Of a DNA stretch of 12,326 nucleotides, positions 1 to 7,652 are shown piece after piece. The translations under genes and the position numbers were made by a program. The notes under the pieces were generated by a model. The model saw only the letters and a list, made by a program, of their open reading frames with translations, ran no database searches and was not told the origin of the DNA. The stretch comes from Desulfoplanes sp. (lineage in GTDB: Bacteria; Desulfobacterota; Desulfovibrionia; Desulfovibrionales; Desulfomicrobiaceae). The stretch covers positions 1 through 12,326 of the forward strand of contig JAQVZR010000023.1 of assembly GCA_028708105.1 (NCBI GenBank), read 5' to 3'. The stretch's first letter is position 1. Every line of letters starts with the position of its first letter.

Positions 1-731
1 CCACCGAAATCCTGGCCGGCACCCGAGCCAAAGTGATGGAGGTTGCTCCCGGGTACTATGCCAAACTGGTGATTACAGATAACGGTCCGGGAATGACTCC
101 GGAAATCATGGGTAAAATATTTGATCCTTTTTTCACCACCAAAGGCAAAACCGAAGGCACGGGCCTGGGGCTGGCGGTTGTTCACGGCATCGTCAAGGGC
201 CACAACGGGGGTATCGAAGTCTGGAGCCAGCCCGGCAAGGGAACTTCTTTTTCCATCTTTCTTCCCCTGGATGATCAGCCCGTGGCAGATATGGACGCCG
301 AAATCGACCGTATCGTGAAGACAGGATCTGGAAGAATTATTTTTGTGGAAGACGACAGGGACCAGTTGCAAACCATCCCCCGGGTACTCGCCCTCCTCGG
401 CTACCGTGTCACCCCGGTTAAAAGTGCCCGCAATGCCCTGCGCATTATCAAACAGCAGACCGATTGCGATCTGATCATTACCGATTATGACATGCCGGAG
501 ATGAATGGTCTGGAACTGGCCATGGAGGTCGAACAGATCGCTCCCCACTTGCCGATTATCATGGTTTCCGGCAGAATCATGGCTGCCGAAATGGCCCGAC
601 TGGCCGGAAATGTCCAAGAAGTGATCCTGAAACCCTACAACAAGACAACCCTGTCCGCAGCCATCAGCCGGGTTCTGCGCACAGATACGCAGGAAACAGT
701 TCAACCACCAAACCAAACTGGAGCACCATGA
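1..731 (+). CDS. Hybrid sensor histidine kinase, C-terminal part (HATPase + receiver), 5' end outside window
   Basis: The reading frame is open from base 3, so the gene begins upstream; 242 residues are visible. The first ~85 residues are the end of a GHKL ATPase domain: G1 box DNGPGM, F box FDPFFTT, G2 box GTGLGL, and the closing GKGTSFSIFLPL strand. From about residue 108 a CheY-like receiver follows: acidic pocket VEDD, phosphoacceptor Asp in ITDYDMPEMNG, conserved Lys in ILKPY. The sensor, dimerisation/phosphoacceptor-His and N-box regions are outside the window, so the signal is unknown. The stop (TGA, 729-731) overlaps the ATG of the next gene as ATGA, so the two are almost certainly co-transcribed and translationally coupled. 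The inferred role is to autophosphorylate and pass phosphate to the adjacent sigma-54 regulator, with the C-terminal receiver acting as a sink or modulator. The family call is firm; the signal and partner are inferred. Confidence 0.93.
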   Translation, partial: TEILAGTRAKVMEVAPGYYAKLVITDNGPGMTPEIMGKIFDPFFTTKGKTEGTGLGLAVVHGIVKGHNGGIEVWSQPGKGTSFSIFLPLDDQPVADMDAEIDRIVKTGSGRIIFVEDDRDQLQTIPRVLALLGYRVTPVKSARNALRIIKQQTDCDLIITDYDMPEMNGLELAMEVEQIAPHLPIIMVSGRIMAAEMARLAGNVQEVILKPYNKTTLSAAISRVLRTDTQETVQPPNQTGAP

Positions 732-2140
732 GCCGGATTCTGGTCATTGATGACGATGTACAGGTCTGTGAAACCATGCAGAGTCTGATCACCCGCATGC
801 AGCTCACCTGCGTAAGTGTGCAGACCATTGGAGAGGGACTCAAACGTCTCAACGAGGAAGCCTTTGACGTCGTTTTTCTGGACGTGCACCTCCCTGACGG
901 CAACGGCCTGGACGCTTTGCCCAAAATCAAGAGCACCCCTTCCGATCCTGAGGTGATCATCCTCACCGGACAAGGCGATCCCGATGGTGCTGAACTGGCC
1001 ATCCAGGGTGGGGTGTGGGATTATCTCGTCAAACCTTCACCCATCAAAAATACCATGCTTACCCTGAATCGGGTGCTGGCCTACCGGCAGGAAAAAAAAT
1101 GCAAAAAGAGCCCCATAGCCCTCAACCTTGAAAATGTGATCGGCAAAAGTACGGCCATCCGCAGCTGCTATGACCTGGTGGCCCAGGCAGCCCGGTGCAA
1201 TTCCAATGTGCTTCTTTTGGGAGAAACCGGAACGGGCAAAGAACTCTTTGCCAAAACCATCCATGAAAACAGCCTACAGGCACGTGGTCCCTTCGTACCT
1301 GTTGACTGTGCGGCTCTCACCGAAAGCCTGCTGGAAAGTATCCTTTTTGGTCATGCCAAAGGAGCGTTCACCGGCGCGGGCAAGGATCGCACCGGCCTGG
1401 TCAAGCAGGCGGACAATGGCACGCTGTTTCTGGATGAAATTGGTGAACTGCCAATGTCCATCCAAAAAACCTTTTTGCGGGTACTCCAGGAACACAGCTT
1501 CCGCCCTGTAGGTGCAAGCCGTGAAATTTCGAGTAGTTTTCGCCTCATTTCAGCCACCAACCGCAACCTTGAAGACATGGTCGCCCAGGGAACCTTCCGT
1601 CAGGACCTTTTTTTCCGTTTGAAAACCATCATCATCGGACTGCCTCCCCTGCGTCAGCGCAAAGAGGACATCAAACCCCTAGCCCTGTATTTCACCAACA
1701 AACTCTGTGAAGAGTATGAACGACCGAACAAAGGATTTGACGCCGACTTCTTTACCACCCTGGCGGCCTATGACTGGCCGGGCAACATCCGGGAACTTTT
1801 CAACACACTGGAACGCGCCTTTGTGACCTCCGGAAACGAAGAGACCATCTTTGCCATGCACCTGCCTCCGGAAATCCGCATCAGAGTGACCAAGAACCAA
1901 CTGCAGAAAAAAATGCAATCCCGTGCGCACAAAACGACCATCGGCACAGGCCCGCATCCTCCCTTGCCCGAAGCCCCCGCCCTGGCCGACTTCAGAGGAT
2001 TCCGTTCGGACATGGAAAAACGCTATCTGGAAGAACTGGTCCAGCTGACAGGAGGGGATCTGAAAGAAATTTTGAAACGTTCCGGACTTTCACGTTCCCA
2101 CTTTTATGCCATGATCAAAAAGTACGATATAGATTTCTGA
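728..2140 (+). CDS. Sigma-54-dependent response regulator, NtrC family
   Basis: This 470-residue protein has the full three-part NtrC layout. The receiver domain (about 1-120) has acidic residues D8-D10, phosphoacceptor D52 in FLDVHLPDG, T80 and K102. The AAA+ sigma-54 activation domain (about 135-370) has Walker A GETGTGKE at 165-172, the sigma-54 contact loop GAFTGA at 212-217, Walker B LFLDE ending at 236-237, and an arginine-finger region FRQDLFFRL. A proline-rich linker leads to a C-terminal Fis-type helix-turn-helix (about 440-468, GGDLKEILKRSGLSRSHFY). The family uses ATP hydrolysis to remodel RNA polymerase-sigma-54 at -24/-12 promoters after phosphorylation. Its ATG overlaps the stop of the upstream hybrid kinase by 4 nt, so that kinase is the likely partner. 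Targets are not identifiable here: I saw no convincing -24/-12 promoter in the window, and the start of the large catabolic operon lies beyond the right edge. Confidence 0.96.
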   Translation: MSRILVIDDDVQVCETMQSLITRMQLTCVSVQTIGEGLKRLNEEAFDVVFLDVHLPDGNGLDALPKIKSTPSDPEVIILTGQGDPDGAELAIQGGVWDYLVKPSPIKNTMLTLNRVLAYRQEKKCKKSPIALNLENVIGKSTAIRSCYDLVAQAARCNSNVLLLGETGTGKELFAKTIHENSLQARGPFVPVDCAALTESLLESILFGHAKGAFTGAGKDRTGLVKQADNGTLFLDEIGELPMSIQKTFLRVLQEHSFRPVGASREISSSFRLISATNRNLEDMVAQGTFRQDLFFRLKTIIIGLPPLRQRKEDIKPLALYFTNKLCEEYERPNKGFDADFFTTLAAYDWPGNIRELFNTLERAFVTSGNEETIFAMHLPPEIRIRVTKNQLQKKMQSRAHKTTIGTGPHPPLPEAPALADFRGFRSDMEKRYLEELVQLTGGDLKEILKRSGLSRSHFYAMIKKYDIDF

Positions 2141-2284
2141 CCCGGTTACCCCCATGACACCCGCTCTCGGAACCATCAAGCATTGGATGAACTTCACGTA
2201 TTCCCAAGGTAACTTCTCAAAAAATCGTGGAAAGCGTCTATCAATCAGCTAGGCCAAAGCCCCCTGTGTACGGTTGGTGGTGCT

Positions 2285-3172
2285 TCATCCCGGAGTTATA
2301 GTATAAATACTCACCGCCGTCATGACCATGCAGGCGGCCACGCCGCGACCAATCCACTGCCCACCGCTGGCTCTGCCTTCCAAAGCCGCATATCCCATCC
2401 AAGCGACAACGGTTCCAAGAATGACTTGAACCAGGGCCCTGCATGATTGGATTATGTTGGCAAAGACCGTTCCTACGGCCCCAAAGCAGATGAAAAGAGT
2501 GATCATTGCAATCAACCAGGCCAGGGAATAAGGCAGGGCTGCTCGAAATTTTTTGGTATCCACAGGGATGAATGCCAGAAAAGGAAGAATTACCAGCGCG
2601 AGGGCGAAATAGCACAAAGCCGTTGCTGCAATGCCCGAAGAGATGACAGAGGAAAAGGGCATTTCCATGACAAGAAGCATGTCCATGATATCGCTTGCGG
2701 CTAGAAACAGGCAACAGAGCATGAGAGGCGCAAAGATTTTTAGGCCCATCCTGCAGCCGCTTCTGTTCATCACAAAGGCCGATGCCGTGCACAGGATGAC
2801 CGCAAGGATATGTTCTCCTGTCAGGATCTGATGGAAAAAAACCAGATTGAGCAGCACCAAAAAAATGATTTTCAGGCCAAGGAGAGTGGTCAGGCGTGAG
2901 GGCTCCATACATTTCGCAGTGAGAAGATACGCCCCCTGGCCTATCAAAAAGGTGACGACGCTTCCACACAGGCGCATTGCGAGCACCGGTGTTATTTTTA
3001 GTTCCGGGATATAAAAAAGCAGAAGTAGTCCGGAAAAAAACCCCATGATCACATGTGAATAGACAAGAAGTTCCAGGGCATGGCCGCCGCGATTGATAAA
3101 AGCCCGTGAGAAAAGATAGGCAAAGGGCTGAATGATCGCGGTGGCTATTCCGGCAAGAAGCCCGAGGAGCAT
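2285..3172 (-). CDS. DMT-superfamily (EamA-like) membrane transporter
   Basis: A very hydrophobic 295-residue protein with roughly ten predicted membrane segments, the length and two-half layout of drug/metabolite transporter family permeases. It opens with a membrane helix (LLGLLAGIATAIIQPFAYLF) and has charged turns between helices. I chose the ATG at 3172 because an AGGA ribosome-binding sequence sits about 8 nt upstream. The frame stays open to a TTG at 3211, which would add 13 residues with no better ribosome-binding site. It lies 292 nt downstream of proC on the same strand and converges on the sigma-54 regulator. Nothing in the sequence points to a substrate; members of this superfamily include amino acid and metabolite exporters. 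The family call rests on overall hydropathy and pattern rather than a diagnostic motif, so the specific EamA assignment is moderate. Confidence 0.75.
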   Translation of the reverse strand: MLLGLLAGIATAIIQPFAYLFSRAFINRGGHALELLVYSHVIMGFFSGLLLLFYIPELKITPVLAMRLCGSVVTFLIGQGAYLLTAKCMEPSRLTTLLGLKIIFLVLLNLVFFHQILTGEHILAVILCTASAFVMNRSGCRMGLKIFAPLMLCCLFLAASDIMDMLLVMEMPFSSVISSGIAATALCYFALALVILPFLAFIPVDTKKFRAALPYSLAWLIAMITLFICFGAVGTVFANIIQSCRALVQVILGTVVAWMGYAALEGRASGGQWIGRGVAACMVMTAVSIYTITPG

Positions 3173-3367
3173 GATATTTTCCTGTAGAATGTCTGATACC
3201 AAAGGAAACAAACAGAATCTGTGGACGCTGGATTCCCGGTTTTTTTATGCCGCGAGGCGGAGATGCCGAACAGATCGCCGGAACAAGGACAAAACAGCAA
3301 TGTTTTCAAGGACATTTTAGATGTATTTTGGGGACCGTTGGAGCGGAATTGTTCTGCAGTCATCTTT

Positions 3368-3407
3368 CGGCAATGAGAGCTGCAGAGATCTGCAAACCTC
3401 CTTGCCG
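3368..3407. repeat. Imperfect stem-loop in the proC/transporter intergenic gap
   Basis: Outer arms CGGCAA/TTGCCG enclose partly paired GAG/CTC segments and an inner TGCAG/CTGCA stem with a 4-nt loop. No U-tract follows on either strand, so it is not a typical intrinsic terminator. It lies in the 292-nt non-coding gap (3173-3464) between the end of proC and the start of the DMT transporter. It could be a 3' stabilising structure for proC, a leader structure of the transporter, or an operator-like inverted repeat. I see no convincing small gene, tRNA or other element in the rest of this gap. Confidence 0.4.
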
Positions 3408-3464
3408 GAAGACTCTCTAAAATAGTAATGAACCGGTGATGATCACTATCTGGTCGTGTCCGTG

Positions 3465-4268
3465 TTATCCATCGACTCGGCCAATTTCCCTGCTGCGTTT
3501 GGTGGCCTTTTCCACGCAATTGAGCAGGCCATAGCGGACCCCGTGCTTGTCCATGGCGTTCAGACCAGCCATGGTTGTTCCTGCAGGAGATGTGGACATA
3601 TCCCGCAGCTGTGAAATGGATGCATCCTGCTCGATGCACATCTTGACCGTGCCGCTGAAAAGTCCTTTGACCATTTCCGTCGCCTGGGAACGAAGAATTC
3701 CCTGGGTCACCCCCGCATCTATCAGGGCCTCCATGAAGTACATTACATAGGCCGGGCCCGAGCCTATCAATCCCGTAAAAGCATCAAACTGTGATTCGGC
3801 CAGGACATGGGCTTGCCCCAGGATCGAAAATATTTTTACCACCCCTTGCTTTTGTTCGGGCGTCAGGCGGTCATGATCCAGACAGACTCCGAAAACACCG
3901 GCTCCCACAATGGCTGGGGTATTCGGCATGACGAGGGCTACAGCACATTCTGGTCCGGACCATTGTGTAATTTTTTTGAGTGAGATGCCCGCGGCAATAG
4001 AGATCAGGCAGGTATCCGGAGAGAGTTCCGCTGCAATTTCCTGCACCACACTCCTGACCAGTTGCGGCTTGACCCCCAGGATCACAAAGTCGCTCTGGGC
4101 ACACACGGCCGCTGCACTTTCACAAAAGGTCATGCCGCAGGACAGAGCTAACCGACGTCCAGCTTCCCCATTCGGGGTGTACCCCGCAAGTTGCAACTCA
4201 GGCGTTCCCGCCAGTCCTTTGACAATGGCTCCTCCCATATTTCCTAATCCGATCACTCCGACGCGCAT
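3465..4268 (-). CDS. proC: Pyrroline-5-carboxylate reductase
   Basis: ProC reduces 1-pyrroline-5-carboxylate to L-proline with NAD(P)H, the last step of proline synthesis, in the cytoplasm. The 267-residue protein is the usual family length. It has an N-terminal Rossmann motif GLGNMGGA (G7, G9, G12), the VMPNTPA segment in mid-protein, the IGSGPAYVMYFMEALIDAGV helix of the dimer domain, and the C-terminal family signature (LRDMSTSPAGTTMAGL) followed by EKATKRSREIG. The ATG at 4268 is preceded by an AAGGA ribosome-binding site. It follows the MFS transporter gene by 131 nt, with a strong terminator in between, so it is probably transcribed separately or by partial read-through. The link to the upstream catabolic operon is therefore weak, though a role in imine/amino acid balance cannot be excluded. 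Confidence 0.95.
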   Translation of the reverse strand: MRVGVIGLGNMGGAIVKGLAGTPELQLAGYTPNGEAGRRLALSCGMTFCESAAAVCAQSDFVILGVKPQLVRSVVQEIAAELSPDTCLISIAAGISLKKITQWSGPECAVALVMPNTPAIVGAGVFGVCLDHDRLTPEQKQGVVKIFSILGQAHVLAESQFDAFTGLIGSGPAYVMYFMEALIDAGVTQGILRSQATEMVKGLFSGTVKMCIEQDASISQLRDMSTSPAGTTMAGLNAMDKHGVRYGLLNCVEKATKRSREIGRVDG

Positions 4269-4311
4269 AATTATTTTCCTTATCCTTTGCTATGTTACGT
4301 CTTTTTTTGCG

Positions 4312-4362
4312 AAACTAAAAAGAAGAGCGGCAGGAGCCGCCCGTAAGGGCGACCCCTGCCGC
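4312..4362 (-). terminator. Rho-independent terminator at the end of the catabolic operon
   Basis: A GC-rich hairpin has outer arms GCGGCAGG/CCTGCCGC (4327-4334 and 4355-4362), an inner CGCCC/GGGCG stem and a short GTAA loop. On the minus strand it is followed directly by a U-rich run (TCTTCTTTTT). The orientation fits termination of minus-strand transcription after the MFS gene, which ends at 4400. No U-tract is present in the plus direction. Only about 43 nt separate the U-tract from the proC start. Confidence 0.88.
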
Positions 4363-4399
4363 GAGCACATAACTACAGGGAAATCATCCAGAACATGAT

Positions 4400-5758
4400 T
4401 TATCCCTTTGCATATGCAACGGACGTCGAAGCAGCCGACATACGTTTAATAAACTTGGGGGAGGTTTCAGGAGCAAAAACTTGACAAACCAGGCCACCGA
4501 TCACCAACGTTGCGATGCAGCATCCCAGGGTAACTGTAACGCCATACTGTTCCATGACGACAGGAAGCATCCAGGTTCCCATACCCGCCCCGATACGACT
4601 GATAGCAATGGTCAAACCAATGCCGGACCCTCTCAGTTCTGTGGGAAAAAGCTCAGGCGGATACAACCACTCGGCCACGATGGCAATGGCGAGAACTGTA
4701 GAGAATGCACCCAGCAAAACAAGGCCCAGAACTGGAGGCATGCTCTGCCAGACTGTCATGACGGTCAGAATCAGGGCAGCACCATAAAAGGTCCAAAGCA
4801 GGTATCCACGACGAGAAATTTTGTCGGCAACCATAATACCGATCAGGACGCCGACCATGGTGAAACCGTTATACAACATGCCGGAAGCATTGGGGTTGCC
4901 GAGATGGAGTCCTTTCACAACGACAGGCAGGAAGATGGAGATGGCAAAAAAGGGAAGCACTTGGCAGAGGAAGAAGGTGCCTGACGTAAGGGTGTTACGC
5001 CACAGTTCAGGGCTAAACAGCCTGAAAAAAGAAGCGGATTTGCCCTTTTCCTTTTCTGCGGGCAGAGCGTAGTTTTGCCCCAGATACTTATGAACCAAGG
5101 TTAATGCTTCATCAACACGCATCTTGGACACTAAAAAAGCCGGAGACTCGGGGGTGCCCAAACGCACAATAAGGGTGACCAGAGCAATTACGGCAGAAGA
5201 GGAAATGATCCAACGCCATCCGTTGTCACCCATATCGCCGCCCATAGACGCGATGAGAAGACCGGCGAAAAAGGAGATAATGTATCCAAATGTCCAAGCG
5301 GCCATGAGCCAGCTCATCATCTTGGTCCGGATCTTCTCAGGGGTCCATTCACTGAGCAGTGCGACACCAACAGTATAATCGGCCCCGACACACATACCAA
5401 GAAGAAACCTGACAGCAACCAGAAGCTTCGGGTCAGACAGAAAAAACTGCCCCACAGACAAAATCAGAGTAAAAGTTGTAACAAACGCATACGCTGCTCT
5501 TCGTCCAAGACGATCAATGACGATTCCGGTCAATAAACTTCCAAGCAAAATACCAAAGAGGGCCCCAGCCCCGACCAGCCCCATCCAATAACTGTTCAAT
5601 CCCAGGGGTCCAGTGGCGTACGTCAGGGCAATGCCGACAATACCTAGCACATACCCGTCGCACACTTGGCCCATAAAGGTCCCCACTGCGACTTTTTTAT
5701 GAATGGGAAAAAAAGGCGCATCTTCAAAACTAATACCGTTTTGTCCAACAGGTGCCAT
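4400..5758 (-). CDS. MFS transporter, sugar/organic acid:H+ symporter-like
   Basis: A 452-residue major facilitator with about twelve membrane helices. Helix 1 carries an acidic residue in CDGYVLGIVG (D34), as in sugar and aromatic/organic acid:proton symporters. The MFS motif between helices 2 and 3 is clear (GSLLTGIVIDRLGRR, residues 73-87), and a hydrophilic central loop (about 215-245) divides the halves. The second half has PPELFPTELRGSGIG, the typical sugar-porter-type loop after helix 10. The ATG at 5758 has a GGAGA ribosome-binding site. It is the last gene of the operon, 64 nt after ridA and before the terminator at 4312-4362. By position it probably imports (or exports a product of) the compound handled by the FAD oxidoreductase and RidA; the substrate cannot be read from the sequence. 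Confidence 0.9.
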   Translation of the reverse strand: MAPVGQNGISFEDAPFFPIHKKVAVGTFMGQVCDGYVLGIVGIALTYATGPLGLNSYWMGLVGAGALFGILLGSLLTGIVIDRLGRRAAYAFVTTFTLILSVGQFFLSDPKLLVAVRFLLGMCVGADYTVGVALLSEWTPEKIRTKMMSWLMAAWTFGYIISFFAGLLIASMGGDMGDNGWRWIISSSAVIALVTLIVRLGTPESPAFLVSKMRVDEALTLVHKYLGQNYALPAEKEKGKSASFFRLFSPELWRNTLTSGTFFLCQVLPFFAISIFLPVVVKGLHLGNPNASGMLYNGFTMVGVLIGIMVADKISRRGYLLWTFYGAALILTVMTVWQSMPPVLGLVLLGAFSTVLAIAIVAEWLYPPELFPTELRGSGIGLTIAISRIGAGMGTWMLPVVMEQYGVTVTLGCCIATLVIGGLVCQVFAPETSPKFIKRMSAASTSVAYAKG

Positions 5759-5822
5759 TGTATTTCTCCTGCAAGTAAAATATTACAATGAAAAACAAAT
5801 AGTTATCACTGCAACGATACGC

Positions 5823-6200
5823 TTATTCCTTATATGCGATTGCATCCATTTCCAGCAGACATCCGTGGGCTATTTCACTGGCTCCCAGACAGAGCCTCGC
5901 CGGGCGGTGGTCTCCCATGAATTCAGCGTAGACTTCATTGAAATCGTCAAAATCATCCATGCTGGTCAAAAACACCGTGGTTTTGGCGATATCAGAAATC
6001 TCGAGACCGGCAGCATCCAGAACCGACTTCAGGTTGAACAGCGTCTGGAATGCCTGTTCCTTGATCGTGACGCCGACCACGGCGCCGCTGACAGGATGAA
6101 AAGGTACCTGGCCGCAAATGTAATACGTGTTGCCGGCTTGCACACAATGGCTGTAAGGCCCCACAACTTCAGCTGATTCTGATGAATTAAAGAATTTCAT
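5823..6200 (-). CDS. ridA: RidA family enamine/imine deaminase
   Basis: This 125-residue protein has the family's usual length. It carries the GPYSH segment near the start (14-18), ICGQVP around 29-34, and the C-terminal hallmark with the conserved substrate-carboxylate-binding Arg in RPAR (R102), followed by LLEMDAIAYKE. RidA proteins speed hydrolysis of reactive enamines/imines to oxoacids plus ammonia. Residues after the Arg (LCLGASEIAHG) depart from the common LP-G-A pattern, so it may be a specialised paralogue rather than the housekeeping RidA. The ATG at 6200 has a strong AAAGGAGT ribosome-binding site. It sits directly after an amino acid/amine-type FAD oxidoreductase, whose expected product is an imine, which fits its chemistry well. 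Family confidence is high; the specific substrate is inferred. Confidence 0.92.
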   Translation of the reverse strand: MKFFNSSESAEVVGPYSHCVQAGNTYYICGQVPFHPVSGAVVGVTIKEQAFQTLFNLKSVLDAAGLEISDIAKTTVFLTSMDDFDDFNEVYAEFMGDHRPARLCLGASEIAHGCLLEMDAIAYKE

Positions 6201-6223
6201 GTCGTACTCCTTTATGTACGGGA

Positions 6224-6276
6224 CTCCTGTCGTGAGGATGCAGCTGGGTAGCCAGCATCCTCACGTTAGACAGGAG
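6224..6276 (-). repeat. Long intergenic hairpin between the FAD oxidoreductase and ridA genes
   Basis: Outer arms CTCCTGTC/GACAGGAG (6224-6231, 6269-6276) and inner arms GTGAGGATGC/GCATCCTCAC (6232-6241, 6255-6264) form a nearly continuous 18-bp stem with a 4-nt bulge on one side. The apex can form an alternative GCTGG/CCAGC stem. It fills most of the 92-nt gap and lies just upstream of the ridA ribosome-binding site. No U-tract follows, so a terminator is unlikely; an mRNA processing or stabilising structure, or a partial attenuator, fits better. Confidence 0.75.
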
Positions 6277-6292
6277 CCTGGTTAGGGAGAGG

Positions 6293-7618
6293 TTAGATTT
6301 CTTTCTTGGCGTTGAACTCTTCGTAGGCAAGACGAGCTTCAGCACCCACGGTCAGAAATGGCTCAGGTGGAAGCCGCTTAGGGGTGGAGACCCTGCGGAG
6401 AAAATCCAAGTTAGCACTGCCCATACCACTGACCCATTCCGCCAGATAATAGCCGAGCAGACTGGTCTTGGCCACGCCGGCACCTTCACCGCAGGCGGAT
6501 GCAAAAACAGTGGGATACTGCTGCATCATCAAGGGGCGGTAGTTCATGGTCATGTTGATCATGCCGCCGTAAACATACTCGAAGTTGACATGTTTGAGTT
6601 CGGGATAACGATTTTCATATGCTTTACGCAGTTTGGGAATGGCCCGCCGGATGCGCTGGTGCGAGGTTGTGAGACTGGTGGCAAAGGAGAAACCGTTACG
6701 CACATAGATACGATGGTCCCGGGTGAAGCGGACAGTGGTTCCAGCAGGATGCCCAGCAGTACATCCCCAGGGCTTGACTCCCTCAAAATGACGCATTTCT
6801 TCGTCAGTAAACTGGCGGGTGAATGCACCGTACGAAAGCACCGGACAGAACACTTTTTTGCCAATGCCGAACTGGGGAATGAAAGGTCCGCCGGTGACCA
6901 AAACAAACTTTCCCTTAACCCTTTTGCCGCTTCTAAGCACGATGCTGGTCGGGCTGCCTTCATCTATGCGCATGACAGGGCACTCTTCAAAGACATCCAC
7001 ATTGTCAGGCATCACGGAAAAAAGGCCGCGCAAGACATCCGCGGGGTTGATGAGCACGGTGCCGGAAGTGTACAAAGCTTTCTTGTAGTACCTGGTGCCG
7101 GTACGCTTAAACAGATCTTCCCCTTCGACAATTTCATAATCCGTGTTCATCTTTTTGAGTTCACTGATTTCATGATCAATCAGTTTAAAACTCTTTGTCT
7201 CGGCACAGCACAGATATTTTCCGCAGTGGTCCCAGTCGACATCTTCAATACCTTTTTCTTTAATGACATCTCCCAGCCACTTGATGATAAAGGTATTCAG
7301 CTCAAAATACTTCTGGTTGTCCTCAAAAGTAGAGCTACCCTGATCGCCAAAGTCATGGGGCACATCAATAATGAAACCCGCATTCTTGCCGCTGTCATTA
7401 TTTCCGATCATGATGGCTTCAAAAACAGCGATTTTTGCGGTCGGGTGCAACTCGGCCAAATGTCTGGCTGCACCTTGACCACCATAGCCTGCACCAACAA
7501 CTATGTAGTCATATTCATCTTTGATTTCAGAGAGGTCGTTAAATGTATGATGCTTGTACGCAGACATCTCCAGCCAGCTCTGACCTGTGGTCGTGGGATA
7601 AAGCTTTACATTTTTCAT
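6293..7618 (-). CDS. FAD-dependent oxidoreductase, DAO (D-amino acid/amine oxidase) family
   Basis: A 441-residue flavoprotein. After a ~36-residue N-terminal extension comes the FAD-binding Rossmann fold: YIVVGAGYGGQGAARHLAE with GAGYGG at 42-47 and the ribose-binding acidic residue E66. The segment NNDSGKNAGFI (about 72-82) corresponds to the flavin-contacting SGRNGG motif of DAO-family enzymes such as gamma-glutamylputrescine oxidase, sarcosine oxidase and related dehydrogenases. A C-terminal ACGEGAGVAKTSLLGYYLAEWV segment closes the FAD site. The family oxidises C-N bonds of amino acids or amines to imines. The following ridA gene supports imine chemistry. In the likely anaerobic host the electrons would go to a quinone or electron carrier rather than oxygen; this is inference. 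The ATG at 7618 has only a weak GAG-type ribosome-binding site, 34 nt after the synthetase gene. The substrate is unknown. Confidence 0.88.
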   Translation of the reverse strand: MKNVKLYPTTTGQSWLEMSAYKHHTFNDLSEIKDEYDYIVVGAGYGGQGAARHLAELHPTAKIAVFEAIMIGNNDSGKNAGFIIDVPHDFGDQGSSTFEDNQKYFELNTFIIKWLGDVIKEKGIEDVDWDHCGKYLCCAETKSFKLIDHEISELKKMNTDYEIVEGEDLFKRTGTRYYKKALYTSGTVLINPADVLRGLFSVMPDNVDVFEECPVMRIDEGSPTSIVLRSGKRVKGKFVLVTGGPFIPQFGIGKKVFCPVLSYGAFTRQFTDEEMRHFEGVKPWGCTAGHPAGTTVRFTRDHRIYVRNGFSFATSLTTSHQRIRRAIPKLRKAYENRYPELKHVNFEYVYGGMINMTMNYRPLMMQQYPTVFASACGEGAGVAKTSLLGYYLAEWVSGMGSANLDFLRRVSTPKRLPPEPFLTVGAEARLAYEEFNAKKEI

Positions 7619-7652
7619 AACTCAGCTCTTTTAGTAAAAGTTCAAATCGATA

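Noticed and set aside
2141..2284. Terminator between the convergent regulator and transporter genes
   Set aside because: I found no hairpin followed by a U-tract on either strand; only short, weak inverted repeats are present.
2241..2969. 242-codon minus-strand frame overlapping the DMT transporter
   Set aside because: Out of frame with the clearly membrane-type protein; its composition (many His, Cys, Trp, Gly) is that of a shadow.
3145..3639. 164-codon minus-strand frame spanning the proC end and the intergenic gap
   Set aside because: It overlaps proC out of frame, is rich in His/Arg/Cys, and shows no family features.
5759..5822. Possible -24/-12 promoter before the MFS gene (TGCAA on the plus strand)
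   Set aside because: The matching GG-type -24 element is absent at the needed spacing; the gap is better read as a short AT-rich intra-operon spacer.
7628..7640. Small palindrome CTTTTAGTAAAAG before the FAD oxidoreductase gene
   Set aside because: A 5-bp AT-rich stem with a 3-nt loop is too weak and too likely by chance to call a regulatory element.
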